This document shows positions 42,802 to 52,896 of a stretch of 64,000 bases of DNA, piece by piece; positions within the stretch are counted from its first letter, which is position 1; each line of letters starts with the position of its first letter. The stretch comes from CAZKWG01 sp964615375 (GTDB lineage: Bacteria; Myxococcota_A; UBA796; CAZKWG01). The stretch is from positions 8,914 to 72,913 of the forward strand of contig CAZTOW010000049.1 in the NCBI GenBank assembly GCA_964615375.1, given 5' to 3'. Below the pieces are notes generated by a model. That model saw nothing but the letters and a program-made list of their open reading frames with translations, ran no database searches and had not been told where the DNA came from. Both the position numbers and the translations under genes were made by a program.

Positions 42802-44139
42802 ATGAGCTGGCAGGTCGACAGAGACCGTCGCCTCGTCGAAGATGAGATCCCGTCGGAGGCCTTCGTGTCTCTTCCTCGACTCCCAGAACTAGTAACCTTA
42901 GCTTCCAAGCCCAACGCGGTGCTCCTGCTCGGCGTCGAGGAGCGCGAGCTCTCGTGGACCAGCTTCCTGGCCTGGCTGCTCGATCCCGAGCGCAGCGGAC
43001 GCCTGGCGGGGTGCGCGCTCGGTGCGCTCGTGGGGACGCTCCAGAACCACCCGGCCACGCACAGCCCACACGAGCAGGCGCGCGAGCCTCTGCTGCGGCT
43101 CGGATCGGGCGGGCTCCAGCCGCTCTGGTCCAAGGCGGAGGTCACGCACGGGGACGCCCGCTTCGACGTGCTGGCGGGCGTGAGCACGCAGGCCGGCAAC
43201 GTCAGGCTCCTGATCGAGAACAAGATACGCGCGGGTGAGTCCGCGCGGCAGATGGACCGCTACGTCGTCGAGGCCCAGAAGAGCATGTTGCCCGGGACCG
43301 TGCTCCTGCCGCTCTTCGTCGCCCTCGGCAGCGAACCTCCCGTCGGGACCTCCTGTGCGTGGGCGCTGGTGCTCGACCGCGGGCAGGTCCACCGGTGGCT
43401 CCACGGCGCCCGCGAGCGCGGTTCGGCGGAGAGGGTGGCCACGCCGCCGCTGCTTCAGGACTACATCGACCTGCTTGAGCTCTGGACCCTCGCCGACGGC
43501 CTGCGCCGCACTCACTGGCGCGAGATCGAGGCGATCGGCAAGAGCGACCCGAAGCCCGAGGGCTGGGACCGCGTGCAGCGCTGGCTGTCGGTGGGCAACG
43601 AGGGCTTCTACGCAGCCGTGGGCTCCAGCCCTGAGCTCGCCCGTGTCTTCCAGGCGCATGACATGCGGTCGAACACCTTCGGCTCCACGCTGAGCCAGAC
43701 CATCGGCTTCCAGTTCTACAAGCCAGACTGGACCATCGGCGAGCCACTGGCCCCGAAGGGTGTCGACGTGCACTACGAGTCGGCCCGCCGCGGCGAGCTG
43801 TTCGTGCATGTCGAGATCAACCCCTACGAGGGGAGCATCGACCAGAAGCCGGAGCGCCGGACTGCGTTGGCCAGGCCGCTGGCCAGCAAGGAGCAGCTCC
43901 AGCGGCGCATCCGCGCGCGGTTGAGCGCGCTGGCAGCCGAGAACCCGTGGATGGGCGCGACGCTGCGACGGTGTGGCGACCCGGCGCGGGCCGGCACGCT
44001 GGCGGCGATCAAGTTCGCGATCCCGCGGCCGGAGGATGAGAGGACGCCTGAGGCGTGCGCGGCGTTCTTCGCCCGGATCATCGAGCAGACGGCGGGGATC
44101 ATCGACGAGGAGGTGCGGGTGGAGCGGGAGCAGTTATAG
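42802..44139 (+). CDS. PD-(D/E)XK-superfamily nuclease-like protein
   Basis: 445 aa from ATG 42802 (GGAG 9 nt upstream). Residues ~50-160 contain the PDDEXK_4-like core: LSWTSFLAWLLDPERSG, then ARFDVLAGV (Asp near 121) and RLLIENKIRAGES (E-x-K near 139-141) followed by ARQMDRYVVEAQ, the order expected of the nuclease fold. The C-terminal ~250 residues are unassigned (FQFYKPDWTIG, HVEINPYEGSID). Many such proteins are found in defence islands as stand-alone effectors. Its last 6 nt overlap the end of the convergent deaminase-like gene. Confidence 0.8.
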   Translation: MSWQVDRDRRLVEDEIPSEAFVSLPRLPELVTLASKPNAVLLLGVEERELSWTSFLAWLLDPERSGRLAGCALGALVGTLQNHPATHSPHEQAREPLLRLGSGGLQPLWSKAEVTHGDARFDVLAGVSTQAGNVRLLIENKIRAGESARQMDRYVVEAQKSMLPGTVLLPLFVALGSEPPVGTSCAWALVLDRGQVHRWLHGARERGSAERVATPPLLQDYIDLLELWTLADGLRRTHWREIEAIGKSDPKPEGWDRVQRWLSVGNEGFYAAVGSSPELARVFQAHDMRSNTFGSTLSQTIGFQFYKPDWTIGEPLAPKGVDVHYESARRGELFVHVEINPYEGSIDQKPERRTALARPLASKEQLQRRIRARLSALAAENPWMGATLRRCGDPARAGTLAAIKFAIPRPEDERTPEACAAFFARIIEQTAGIIDEEVRVEREQL

Positions 44140-44742
44140 CCTCAACAACCAGGGCTCGGACATGAGGCGCTCCGAGTGCTGGAGGCAGGAGTCGCACGGG
44201 AACATCAGGCTGCCCGGTCCGGCCTCGTGCCCTGGCCAGGGATGCCGGTTCGTTCTGCCATACCAGAACGTCACCTGGCTGATCACCTCGAGGTGGTCAC
44301 CCTTGGACAGGAAGATCTTCGGTTCAGCACAATGTCTACCACGTGGGTCCTGATCATCTTTGACCTTGGCGCAGTTCGCGTCCTGCATGAACGGAACGGT
44401 GTCCTCCGCCCAGCGGCACCCGTCAGGCAGGCGGATCCTGTTTCGGTTCATCGAGGCCTTCGTCTTCTGCCCGGAGAGGGCGACGATGAAGCCCCCGTCG
44501 CTCAACTGGGCCACTGCCACGGCGAAGGCCTGCCCTAAGCCGACACCCGCCTGTAGGATTGCCACAAAGACCCGATAAGCCGTGTCAAGGGTCATGGCGT
44601 CCGGCGGTGGATAGGACCCGCAGCGCTTCAGCCAGGTGCCGTCCCGCGACATCTGGGCGACGCTGCCAAGTACGGCGACACCAAAGGCGTGTTCGGCGCT
44701 GGTGTCGTGCTTACGCTGTTGGGCGTGGTCATCAGAAGCCAC
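44134..44742 (-). CDS. deaminase-fold (cytidine-deaminase-like superfamily) protein
   Basis: 202 aa. The two zinc motifs of the deaminase fold are present in order: CAEPK (C138, catalytic E140) and FPCDSC (C182, C185). In front is FIVALSGQKTKA, like the first core strand, and between them ISQVTFWYGR. The CAEPK form is typical of bacterial toxin or effector deaminases (YwqJ- and BURPS668_1122-like groups), rather than of housekeeping cytidine deaminases (HAE). No signal or secretion domain is attached. It lies just before the DISARM-like operon on the opposite strand. A nucleotide- or nucleic-acid-editing defence role is inference. Confidence 0.7.
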   Translation of the reverse strand: MASDDHAQQRKHDTSAEHAFGVAVLGSVAQMSRDGTWLKRCGSYPPPDAMTLDTAYRVFVAILQAGVGLGQAFAVAVAQLSDGGFIVALSGQKTKASMNRNRIRLPDGCRWAEDTVPFMQDANCAKVKDDQDPRGRHCAEPKIFLSKGDHLEVISQVTFWYGRTNRHPWPGHEAGPGSLMFPCDSCLQHSERLMSEPWLLRL

Positions 44743-45172
44743 AGGTCACGTCTGGACGTGCTCGACCGCGGGTGACTCATCGCGGCGGCAGGCTCCTGTC
44801 GGGGCGACCTGCCCCCTCCTTACGCAAGGATTTTCCTACCTGAACCCCACGCCAAACTTTGACAAACCCACAGATTCAGATCGCCCAACCCTACGCGTAG
44901 ACAGAGATCGCCCCACCGCCAAGACAGCGACACAACCAACCACTGCGCCGCTCCACGTCGAATTGCCCACCCGCAGGTCAGTGGATTACGATGAGGACCT
45001 CGACCCACTGGGAGGCTTGACCGGACCTGATGAGCAGCCAGATCTTCCACGTCATCTCGGAGCGCCGAATGCCTGCGTCGCCACATGGGTGCGGCGGCCA
45101 GTGGCGTTCTTCCTCTGGCCCACGTTCAGATGAACTTTTGCCCTGGAAGACATGTTTTCGAGGACCGCTCTG
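44743..45172. promoter_or_regulatory. divergent control region between deaminase gene and defence operon
   Basis: 430 nt without a supportable gene. It includes the most AT-rich part of the neighbourhood (~44830-44900), with a TTGACA at 44859-44864; no good -10 stands 17 nt further on. This region must drive the plus-strand helicase operon and probably the minus-strand deaminase gene. No terminator or inverted repeat stands out. Confidence 0.35.
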
Positions 45173-48034
45173 ATGTCCCTCTCCTCCCCCATCGCCCCCG
45201 GCGCCCACATCCAGGTCCGCGACGCGGTCTGGCGCGTGCTCAAGGTGGACCAGACCTCGTCCGGCACGCAGGCCTGGACCGTCGTGGGCGTCTCGGAGAT
45301 CGTGCGGGACCAGGAGGCGATCTTCCTCGAGGAGTACGAGCGGGACGAGCGCGGAGAGCTGGCGGTGAAGGTGCTCGATCCGAAGCTGACCCGGCTGGTC
45401 GCCGACACCTCGGAGCAGCACCGCGCCACGCTCGTCTACCTGGAGGCGCTGCTCCGCGACGTGCCGCCTGCCGACGCGAGGATCGCGGTCGGCCACCGCG
45501 CGGCGCTCGACCTGCTCGACTTCCAGCTCGACCCCGCGCGGCTGGCCCTGGGGCAGCTCCGCGCGCGCGTGCTCATCGCGGACGCGGTAGGGCTCGGAAA
45601 GACGCTCGAGGCGGGCATCCTGCTCTCTGAGCTGATCCGGCGCGGCCGGGCGCGGCGCATCCTGGTCGTGACCGTGAAGTCGGTGCTCACGCAGTTCCAG
45701 AAGGAGCTGTGGTCGCGCTTCACCATCCCGCTGGTGCGCCTCGACTCGCAGGGGCTCCAGCGGATTCGCGAGCGTATCCCTACCAACCACAACCCCTTCT
45801 CCCACTTCGATCGCGTGATCATCTCGATGGACACGCTGAAGCAGAAGAACGCGCTACGGCATCACCTGGAGCAGGCGCGCTGGGACGTGGTGGTGATCGA
45901 CGAGGCGCACAACGTCGCCGAGCGGGGCGGTGGCAGCATGCGGGCCCAGCTCGCGACCATGCTCTGCACGCGCACGGACGCCTTGGTGCTGCTCTCGGCT
46001 ACGCCCCACGACGGCCGATCCGAGTCTTTCGCCAGCCTGATGAACCTGCTCGACCCCACCGCGATCGCCAACCCGAAGGACTACGAGGCCCAGGACATCA
46101 AGGGCCTGTACACGCGCCGCTTCAAGTGTGACGTGAAAGATCAGATCCGCGAGCACTTCCCCGAGCCCGAGATGAGCAAGGCGCCTGTGCAGGCTTCTGC
46201 GGCGGAAGAGGACGCGCTTGCCGCACTCGCGTCACTCCGCCTCGCCAGCGACCAGGCGATGAGAGGTGGCGTGCTGTTCCGCACCGCCCTCGAAAAGGCT
46301 CTGCTGTCCAGCCCCATGGCCTGTGTCCAGACCGTGGACGCGCGACTCGCCAGCCTGCGCAGGCGCGCGGGCGATGAAGACGTCGCCGATGACGTCCTCC
46401 AGCTCGAAGCGCTCCGAGGCCGCGTGGCGGCCATCCCAAAGGCGGGGTTCAGCCGCTACCAGCGCCTGGTGGCCATGCTTCGGCCGGGCGGCGCCTTGGG
46501 CTGGTCTGACCGCAAGCGGGACGATCGCCTGGTCGTCTTCACGGAGCGCATCGAGACGCTGAAATTCCTGGAGACGAACCTTCCCTCCGACCTGGGGCTG
46601 GATCCGTCGGCGGTGCGCTCGTTGCATGGATCGATGTCCGATATCGAGCAGCAGCAGGTCGTAGACGAGTTCGGCAAGGAGTCGAGCAAGGTCCGACTCC
46701 TCCTGGCGTCCGATGTCGCGGCCGAGGGCATCAACCTGCACTACCTTTGCCACCGCATGGTCCACTTCGACGTGCCCTGGTCGCTGATGGTCTTCCAGCA
46801 GCGCAACGGGCGCATCGACCGCTACGGCCAGGAGCGGGTGCCGTTGATCACCTACTTGGTCCTCCAGACCCGCAACACGGACATCCAGGGTGACCTGCGC
46901 ATCCTCGACCGGCTGATCGACAAGGAGGATCGTGCGGCGCGCAACATCGAGGACCCTCGCAAGCTGGTCGGCGTGCCGGACGTGGAGTCGCAGGAGGCGC
47001 TGACGGCCATGGCCATGCAAGACGGCCTCTCCCCCGAGGAGTTCGAAGCGCGGCTGGGATTTGGCGAGATCGACCCGTTGGAGCTGCTGCTCGGCCAGGG
47101 GGCACAGGACACCATCCGCCCTGCCCAGCCCTCCGAGCCGCCCTCGCTGTTCCGCACGGATCGGGCCTGGCTCACCGCGACGCTGGATCTCCTGCGAGAC
47201 CAGGATGTGCGCTGGCGCACCACGGCCGACGGGCGCGCCCTGGAGCTGGAGCTGAGCCCTGACCTGCGCCGGCGATATCGGCGTCTGCCACCGGAGATCC
47301 GACCGGACGACGGCTGGCTGGTCCTGACGGACGACCGGGGCGACGTCCAGCGGGACATCAAGACGTCCCGCGCCCAAGAGTCCACCTGGCCGCGGCTGCA
47401 GTACCTCTGGCCGCTGCATCCGGTGTTGGGCTGGGCGGCCGACCGCGTGCGAGGGCGCTTCGGGCGCCACCAGGCTCCGGTGGCCTGCCTCGCGACGCTG
47501 CCCGCCCAGGAGGCGGGATTTCTAGTGAGCGGCCTGATCCCCAACCGCCAAGGGCAGGCGGTGGTGCACCGATGGTACGCGGCTGTCTTCGAGGGATCCA
47601 CCTTCCGACGGCTCGAGCCCTTCGAGGCCTGGCTGGCCCGCGTGGGCCTCGGGCAGCGACCGCTGGCCAATCTCGGGGCGGTGCAGCTCGCTCAACTCCA
47701 GGCACTCGTCCCGGAGGCGGTGCGCGAGGTGGACGCGCAGGTGCTGCGCGACCGCGAGGTCGTCGACCAGGATCTCCAGGCCCGACTCGCCGCGCACCGC
47801 GAACGCATGGGCGTGTTGCGCGCGCGCCAGGACCAGCAGCTTCAGCTCGCCTTCGCCGACCGGCATGGCGCGGCCGCGGACGACCGCCGGGCCCGCGAGC
47901 AGCGGCGTATCCAGCGCCTCTTCGACGACGTGGATCGCTGGGCTCGCGACGCCCTGACCACCGAGCGGCTGCCCTACCTCCATGTCCTGGCCTGCGTAAC
48001 CGGGCCCGGCTGGCGCGACGGGGGTGCCGCGTGA
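45173..48034 (+). CDS. drmD-like: SNF2-like helicase, DrmD-type (DISARM-like)
   Basis: 953 aa from ATG 45173; this start, rather than ATG 45152, aligns with the start of the decayed copy at 30407. SF2 motifs: I IADAVGLGKTLEAGILLSEL (~140), II VVIDEAHNV (~243), III LLSATPHDG (~275), V LLASDVAAEGINLHYL and VI QQRNGRIDRYGQ (~542). The C-terminal ~350 residues include long charged helices (RLAAHRERMGVLRARQDQQL). DrmD-type helicases are ATP-driven translocases of class 1 DISARM anti-phage loci. The stop overlaps the methyltransferase start (GTGA). First gene of a five-gene operon. Confidence 0.85.
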   Translation: MSLSSPIAPGAHIQVRDAVWRVLKVDQTSSGTQAWTVVGVSEIVRDQEAIFLEEYERDERGELAVKVLDPKLTRLVADTSEQHRATLVYLEALLRDVPPADARIAVGHRAALDLLDFQLDPARLALGQLRARVLIADAVGLGKTLEAGILLSELIRRGRARRILVVTVKSVLTQFQKELWSRFTIPLVRLDSQGLQRIRERIPTNHNPFSHFDRVIISMDTLKQKNALRHHLEQARWDVVVIDEAHNVAERGGGSMRAQLATMLCTRTDALVLLSATPHDGRSESFASLMNLLDPTAIANPKDYEAQDIKGLYTRRFKCDVKDQIREHFPEPEMSKAPVQASAAEEDALAALASLRLASDQAMRGGVLFRTALEKALLSSPMACVQTVDARLASLRRRAGDEDVADDVLQLEALRGRVAAIPKAGFSRYQRLVAMLRPGGALGWSDRKRDDRLVVFTERIETLKFLETNLPSDLGLDPSAVRSLHGSMSDIEQQQVVDEFGKESSKVRLLLASDVAAEGINLHYLCHRMVHFDVPWSLMVFQQRNGRIDRYGQERVPLITYLVLQTRNTDIQGDLRILDRLIDKEDRAARNIEDPRKLVGVPDVESQEALTAMAMQDGLSPEEFEARLGFGEIDPLELLLGQGAQDTIRPAQPSEPPSLFRTDRAWLTATLDLLRDQDVRWRTTADGRALELELSPDLRRRYRRLPPEIRPDDGWLVLTDDRGDVQRDIKTSRAQESTWPRLQYLWPLHPVLGWAADRVRGRFGRHQAPVACLATLPAQEAGFLVSGLIPNRQGQAVVHRWYAAVFEGSTFRRLEPFEAWLARVGLGQRPLANLGAVQLAQLQALVPEAVREVDAQVLRDREVVDQDLQARLAAHRERMGVLRARQDQQLQLAFADRHGAAADDRRAREQRRIQRLFDDVDRWARDALTTERLPYLHVLACVTGPGWRDGGAA

Positions 48035-51000
48035 GCACGCCCTTCATCGGCATCGACAACGTCAACGAGTTCTACGGCGAGCACTACCTCGCCGCGATCC
48101 TGGCGGGAGATCTGAAGGCGACGCTGGCCGGCTGGCGCGAGCGCGCCGGCGAGGAGCGGTCCCCCCCCCGCGCGCTCGGCGCGCTCCACGCGCGCTACTT
48201 CCGCTTCCGCGACCAGCTCGAGCGCACGGGACCGGCCGAGGACCGCGTGGCGCTCGCGCGCGAGTGGTGGGCGCACCTGCTCGACGCGCTCGGCTTCCAG
48301 CTCGCGCCGCGCCGCGCCGCGCTCCCCGACGGGATCCTGCCCGCGCTGGCGGAGATCCGCCGCCCGGACGGCACGCCGCTGCTGTGGGTGCTGCCCTCGC
48401 TGAGCCGGCGCCACGATGACACCGAGGTTCTGGAGCGCTCGTCGCTGCCCGAGCTCGGCGCCCTGATCGAGCAGGGCCCGTCCGAGCCCGTGGGGCTCGC
48501 GCAGGGCTCGATTCAGGATCTGGTCACCGCAGCCTTCGATCTCGAGGAGTGGCCCCGCTTTGTGCTCGTGCTCAGCGAGCAGGACATCACCCTTGCCGAG
48601 CGGGCCCGCTGGGCCGAGCAGCGCATGCTGCGCTTCGAGCTCGACGAGGTCCTCGGCCGTCGCGAGGCCGACACCCTGGACATCACGGCGGCCCTGCTGC
48701 ACCGGGAGTGCCTGGTCCCCGACGCGGGCGCGCCCCTGCTCGACGCGCTCGACGACAGCTCGCACAAGCACGCCTTCGCCGTCTCCGAGGACCTCAAGTA
48801 CGCGCTGCGCGAGTGCATCGAGCTGCTGGGCAACGAGGCCGCCCGCCAGGTCGCCGCCCGCGCCCGCGAGCAGAAGAAGGCCATCCCCTGGGACGATCTG
48901 GCCGAGCCGCTCTCCCGGGAGTGCCTGCGGTACATGTACCGCCTGCTCTTCCTGTTCTACATCGAGGCCCGTCCGGAGCTGGGCTACGCCCCGATGGGCT
49001 CCGATGCCTACGCGAAGGGCTACAGCCTGGAGCGCCTGCGCGCCGTCGAGGACGCAGAGCTGCTGGAGGCCGAGACCCACGGTGGAACCTACCTGCACGA
49101 CAGCGTGGCCCTGCTCTTCCGCCTGATCTACGAGGGCGCCGAGCCGCGGGCGCAGCGCGGGCTGGGGCTGAGTGCCGACCAGGAGCGCTCGATCTTCGGG
49201 ACCTTTCGGCTGCGTCCGCTGCGGTCGCACCTGTTCGACCCCGAGCGCACCCCCCTGCTCGCGGAGGTCCGCTTCCCCAACCACGTCCTGCGCGCCGTCA
49301 TCGAGAAGATGTCGCTGTCGCGCGGCCGGGTGGGCGGCGGAAAAGGCCGACGCGGGCGCGTGTCCTACGCCACCCTGGGCATCAACCAGCTCGGCGCCGT
49401 CTACGAGGCGCTGCTGTCCTTCCGCGGTTTCTTCGCGAAGGAGCAACTGTTTGAAGTCAAGCCTGCGGGCGGCGACCACGGACCTCTCGACCCTGCCTAC
49501 TTCGTGAACCTCGCTTCCCTCAAGGACTACTCCGACGATGAGCGCGTCTTCCATGTGGTCGATGGGAAGAGGCAGCTCATCTGTTATCCTAAAGACACCT
49601 TCGTTTACCGCATGGCCGGGCGTGACCGGCAGAAATCCGCCTCGTACTACACACCGGCTGTCCTGACTCGGGCCACCGTCAAATATGCGCTCAAGGAGAT
49701 CCTGGAGGACGAGCACGGCAACCCGCGGCTCACCAGCGCAGAGGTGCTCGAGCTCAAGGTGCTGGAGCCCGCGGTCGGCAGCGCGGCGTTCCTGAACGAG
49801 GCGGTGGATCAGCTCGCCGAGGCTTACCTGCACCGGGCACAGCGGGAGCGCGGCGAGCGGCTGGGTCACGAGCGCTACGCCTGGGAGAAGCAGCGGGTCA
49901 AGATGGTGCTGGCCGACAACAACGTCTTCGGCATCGATCTCAACCCCGTCGCCATCGAGCTGGCCGAGATCTCGCTCTGGCTGAACGCGATCTTCGGCGA
50001 CGAGCCCGGCGCGGACGGCGATCAGCAGGTCTTCGTGCCCTGGTTCGGCATGCAGATCTGCAACGGCAACTCACTCGTGGGCGCGCGCCGCCAGGTTTAC
50101 ACCGCCCAGTTGCTCGACGCGGGGCGCCATGGCAGAGATTCGAGCTGGCTGGGGGTCGCGCCGACGCGAGTTCCGGCGGGCGCGGCTCGCCCGCAGGGCA
50201 GTGCATGGCATTTTCTGCTACCCGATCCGGGCATGGCTACCTATGCAACCGGAGGTGAGGGGGCACCAATCCAGGAGATGCGTGCCAACGCACTGGCAGA
50301 GATCGACACGTGGAAAGCCAGGATGTGCGTGGCGCTGGATGTGGATGAACGAGACTGGCTGGTCGAGCTCTCTGGCGCTGTCGATCGCCTCTGGGACCGC
50401 CATGTGGGCCTGCTCCGCAACATGCGATCGCGGACGACGGATCCCCTTCCGACCTACGGGCGGCCCAGAGTGGGCTCTGCCACCTCCACCCGGGACAAGG
50501 ATCGCATCTGGCGAGAGGAGCTGGCCTCGGAGGGCGTGAAGGCTTCAAGCCCCTACCGGCGTCTGAAGCTGGCGATGGACTACTGGTGCGCGCTGTGGTT
50601 CTGGCCCATTGATAAGTTCGATATTCTTCCAACCCGGCAGGAGTGGCTGCTCGAGCTGTCTTTGCTGCTCGATCAGAATGTGGCTGAGAACATCGGCGCG
50701 CCCACCGACCAGCACGGCCAGGTCAAGCTCTTTGCTTCCACCCGGCCGGTAGAGGAGGTGAAGCAGCTCGTCCAGGAGTTGGGCTTCGTGGATGTGCCCG
50801 GACTGGTGCGGAAGTATCCGCGGCTGGCGCTCGTCCAGCGGCTGGCGGAGCGCTATCGGTTCTTCCACTGGGAGCTTGAATTCGCCGATGTCTTCGCAGA
50901 TCGTGGCGGATTCGACATCGTGCTCGGCAACCCACCATGGATCAAGATGGAGTGGATCGAGGCCGCCGCCCTGGGGGATCGCGACCCGTCGTTCGTGGTC

Positions 51001-52896
51001 CACAACCTCTCGGCCCAGCAGGCTGCTTCACGTCGGGCTGCCACACTGGCTCCAGATGGCGCGCTGCAGACGTACCTGGAAGCACATGAGGAGATCTCGG
51101 GTCTGCAGGCGTTCCTCTCGTCGTCACAGTGCTATCCTGAGCTGAAGGGATCTCAGACCAACCTCTACAAGGGCTTTCTACCGCGAGCCTGGGCAGCGCT
51201 GCGGCCCGATGGTGTTGCTGCCTTTCTGCATCCCGAGAGCCTGTACGACGAGAAGCGTGGAGGGACGCTGAGAGCACACGCCTTCCCGCGGCTTCGAGCG
51301 CACTATCAGTTCGAAAACGAGCTTGGATTGTTTCAGGGCACCAACGATCATGGTCGAATGCGCTTCGGATTGAACGTATTTGGGGCACAGTTGGCGAAGG
51401 CCCGCTTTGACCATATCGCCAATCTCTTCCATCCGTCCACGCTGGATGCCTGCTACAACCACGACGGACAGGGCCCCACGCCCGGCATCAAGGACGAGTC
51501 CGACAGGTGGGAGCTGCGCGGGCACAGCGACCGAATCGTGCGCGTGGACCACAGATCGCTGAAGGTGTTCGCCGAGTTGTTCGACGACGCGGGCACGCCT
51601 CCGCTGGAGGCGCGGATCCCGTCGCTCCATGCGTCGAGCCTGATGGGCGCGTTGGCGCGCTTCCGCGACGGTGCGCCGTCCATCGCAGAGTCTGGAGTCG
51701 AGTGCCATGCGCATGACTGTTGGCACGAGTCACGTTCGCGACGGGCTGGCCACATCGTCGAAGAGCTCCGCTTCGCCACAAAGGTGGACGAGTGGATCCT
51801 GAACGGACCTCACTGTTACGTTGGGACACCCTTCTACAAGACGCCACGCCGCGAGTGCAGCCACAACACCCACTGGGACATCCTCGACCTCGAGACACTG
51901 CCCGACGACTACCTCCCTCGCACCAAGTACGTGCCCTGTGAAGATCGGGTCGCCTACGAGGAGCGGCTGCCGAAGGTCCCGTGGGCTCCGAAGACGGCGC
52001 CGATACCAATTACCCGATACTATCGGGTCGCCTGCAACCGAGGGCTAAGCGTGCAGATGGAGCGCACCCTACAGCCGGCGCTTGTACCCCCAGGCTCTGC
52101 TCATGTTGATGGAGTCTACACATATACGTTCGCCGATGAGCGACTCGCCGTATTGACGGCGGGAGCCTGGGCATCGCTGCCGGTGGACTTCTTCATCAAG
52201 TCTACGGGACAGGGCGATTTTCGCCCTGGCACCGGCCGACGCCTGCCGCTCATCTCAGGAACTGCATATGACGGCGCAATTCTCGCACGCACACTCGCCC
52301 TGTCCTGCCTGACTACCCACTACGCCGATCTCTGGGCGCGAACCTGGTCAGCAGAGCTCGCCGCCGAGACGTGGACCAGAAGTGATGCTCGGCTGCCGCC
52401 GGACTGCTGGTCGGACGCGACGAACATGTGGCATCGACGCTGTGCGCTCCGCGCTGACTACGCCCGTCGGCAGGCGCTGGTCGAGATAGACATCATCGTC
52501 GCGATGGCTCTCGGCATGACCCTCGATCAACTCCTCAACATCTATCGGATTCAGTTTCCAGTCCTCCAGCAGAACGAACGCGACACCTGGTACGACCGCA
52601 ATGGACGAATCGTATACACGGTCAGCGATGGCTTGCGCGGCGTCGGGCTGGAGCGAAAGCGGCTCCGCAGAGACGCCGTCGGGGACTTCTGGGAGGACGT
52701 AACCGACCCCACCACGTTCACCAGCAGCCTGTCCAAGACCTTCGAGGATGACACCCTGCCCGGCGGCCCACACACCCGCACGGTCGTCTACCAGGGCCCC
52801 TTCGACCGCTGCGACCGCGAGGCCGACTACCGTCAGGCCTGGACGGTGTTCGCCCGGCGCTTCGGCGCTCGCGGGACGCGGAGCGGAGACCGATGA
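48031..52896 (+). CDS. large N6-adenine DNA methyltransferase (DrmMI/PglX/type IIG-like)
   Basis: 1621 aa from GTG 48031 (GTGA overlap). Motif I LKVLEPAVGSAAFLNEAVDQ (~575-595, DPAxGSG variant), NNVFGIDLNPVAIELAEISLW just after, and the catalytic motif IV FDIVLGNPPWIK (NPPW at 967-970). The first ~550 residues are helical with no visible PD-(D/E)XK signature, and the last ~600 probably hold target recognition. This layout is that of DISARM DrmMI, BREX PglX and Eco57I-like enzymes. It would methylate self DNA at a defined motif so that the system spares it. A small patch near 50210-50350 and part of the C-terminus are less GC-rich, perhaps reflecting a swapped recognition region. Confidence 0.87.
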   Translation: MSTPFIGIDNVNEFYGEHYLAAILAGDLKATLAGWRERAGEERSPPRALGALHARYFRFRDQLERTGPAEDRVALAREWWAHLLDALGFQLAPRRAALPDGILPALAEIRRPDGTPLLWVLPSLSRRHDDTEVLERSSLPELGALIEQGPSEPVGLAQGSIQDLVTAAFDLEEWPRFVLVLSEQDITLAERARWAEQRMLRFELDEVLGRREADTLDITAALLHRECLVPDAGAPLLDALDDSSHKHAFAVSEDLKYALRECIELLGNEAARQVAARAREQKKAIPWDDLAEPLSRECLRYMYRLLFLFYIEARPELGYAPMGSDAYAKGYSLERLRAVEDAELLEAETHGGTYLHDSVALLFRLIYEGAEPRAQRGLGLSADQERSIFGTFRLRPLRSHLFDPERTPLLAEVRFPNHVLRAVIEKMSLSRGRVGGGKGRRGRVSYATLGINQLGAVYEALLSFRGFFAKEQLFEVKPAGGDHGPLDPAYFVNLASLKDYSDDERVFHVVDGKRQLICYPKDTFVYRMAGRDRQKSASYYTPAVLTRATVKYALKEILEDEHGNPRLTSAEVLELKVLEPAVGSAAFLNEAVDQLAEAYLHRAQRERGERLGHERYAWEKQRVKMVLADNNVFGIDLNPVAIELAEISLWLNAIFGDEPGADGDQQVFVPWFGMQICNGNSLVGARRQVYTAQLLDAGRHGRDSSWLGVAPTRVPAGAARPQGSAWHFLLPDPGMATYATGGEGAPIQEMRANALAEIDTWKARMCVALDVDERDWLVELSGAVDRLWDRHVGLLRNMRSRTTDPLPTYGRPRVGSATSTRDKDRIWREELASEGVKASSPYRRLKLAMDYWCALWFWPIDKFDILPTRQEWLLELSLLLDQNVAENIGAPTDQHGQVKLFASTRPVEEVKQLVQELGFVDVPGLVRKYPRLALVQRLAERYRFFHWELEFADVFADRGGFDIVLGNPPWIKMEWIEAAALGDRDPSFVVHNLSAQQAASRRAATLAPDGALQTYLEAHEEISGLQAFLSSSQCYPELKGSQTNLYKGFLPRAWAALRPDGVAAFLHPESLYDEKRGGTLRAHAFPRLRAHYQFENELGLFQGTNDHGRMRFGLNVFGAQLAKARFDHIANLFHPSTLDACYNHDGQGPTPGIKDESDRWELRGHSDRIVRVDHRSLKVFAELFDDAGTPPLEARIPSLHASSLMGALARFRDGAPSIAESGVECHAHDCWHESRSRRAGHIVEELRFATKVDEWILNGPHCYVGTPFYKTPRRECSHNTHWDILDLETLPDDYLPRTKYVPCEDRVAYEERLPKVPWAPKTAPIPITRYYRVACNRGLSVQMERTLQPALVPPGSAHVDGVYTYTFADERLAVLTAGAWASLPVDFFIKSTGQGDFRPGTGRRLPLISGTAYDGAILARTLALSCLTTHYADLWARTWSAELAAETWTRSDARLPPDCWSDATNMWHRRCALRADYARRQALVEIDIIVAMALGMTLDQLLNIYRIQFPVLQQNERDTWYDRNGRIVYTVSDGLRGVGLERKRLRRDAVGDFWEDVTDPTTFTSSLSKTFEDDTLPGGPHTRTVVYQGPFDRCDREADYRQAWTVFARRFGARGTRSGDR

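Noticed and set aside
48031..52896. BREX (PglX) as the identity of the methyltransferase locus
   Set aside because: No PglZ phosphatase, BrxC ATPase or Lon-like gene in the window; helicase-methylase-DUF1998 order fits DISARM better.
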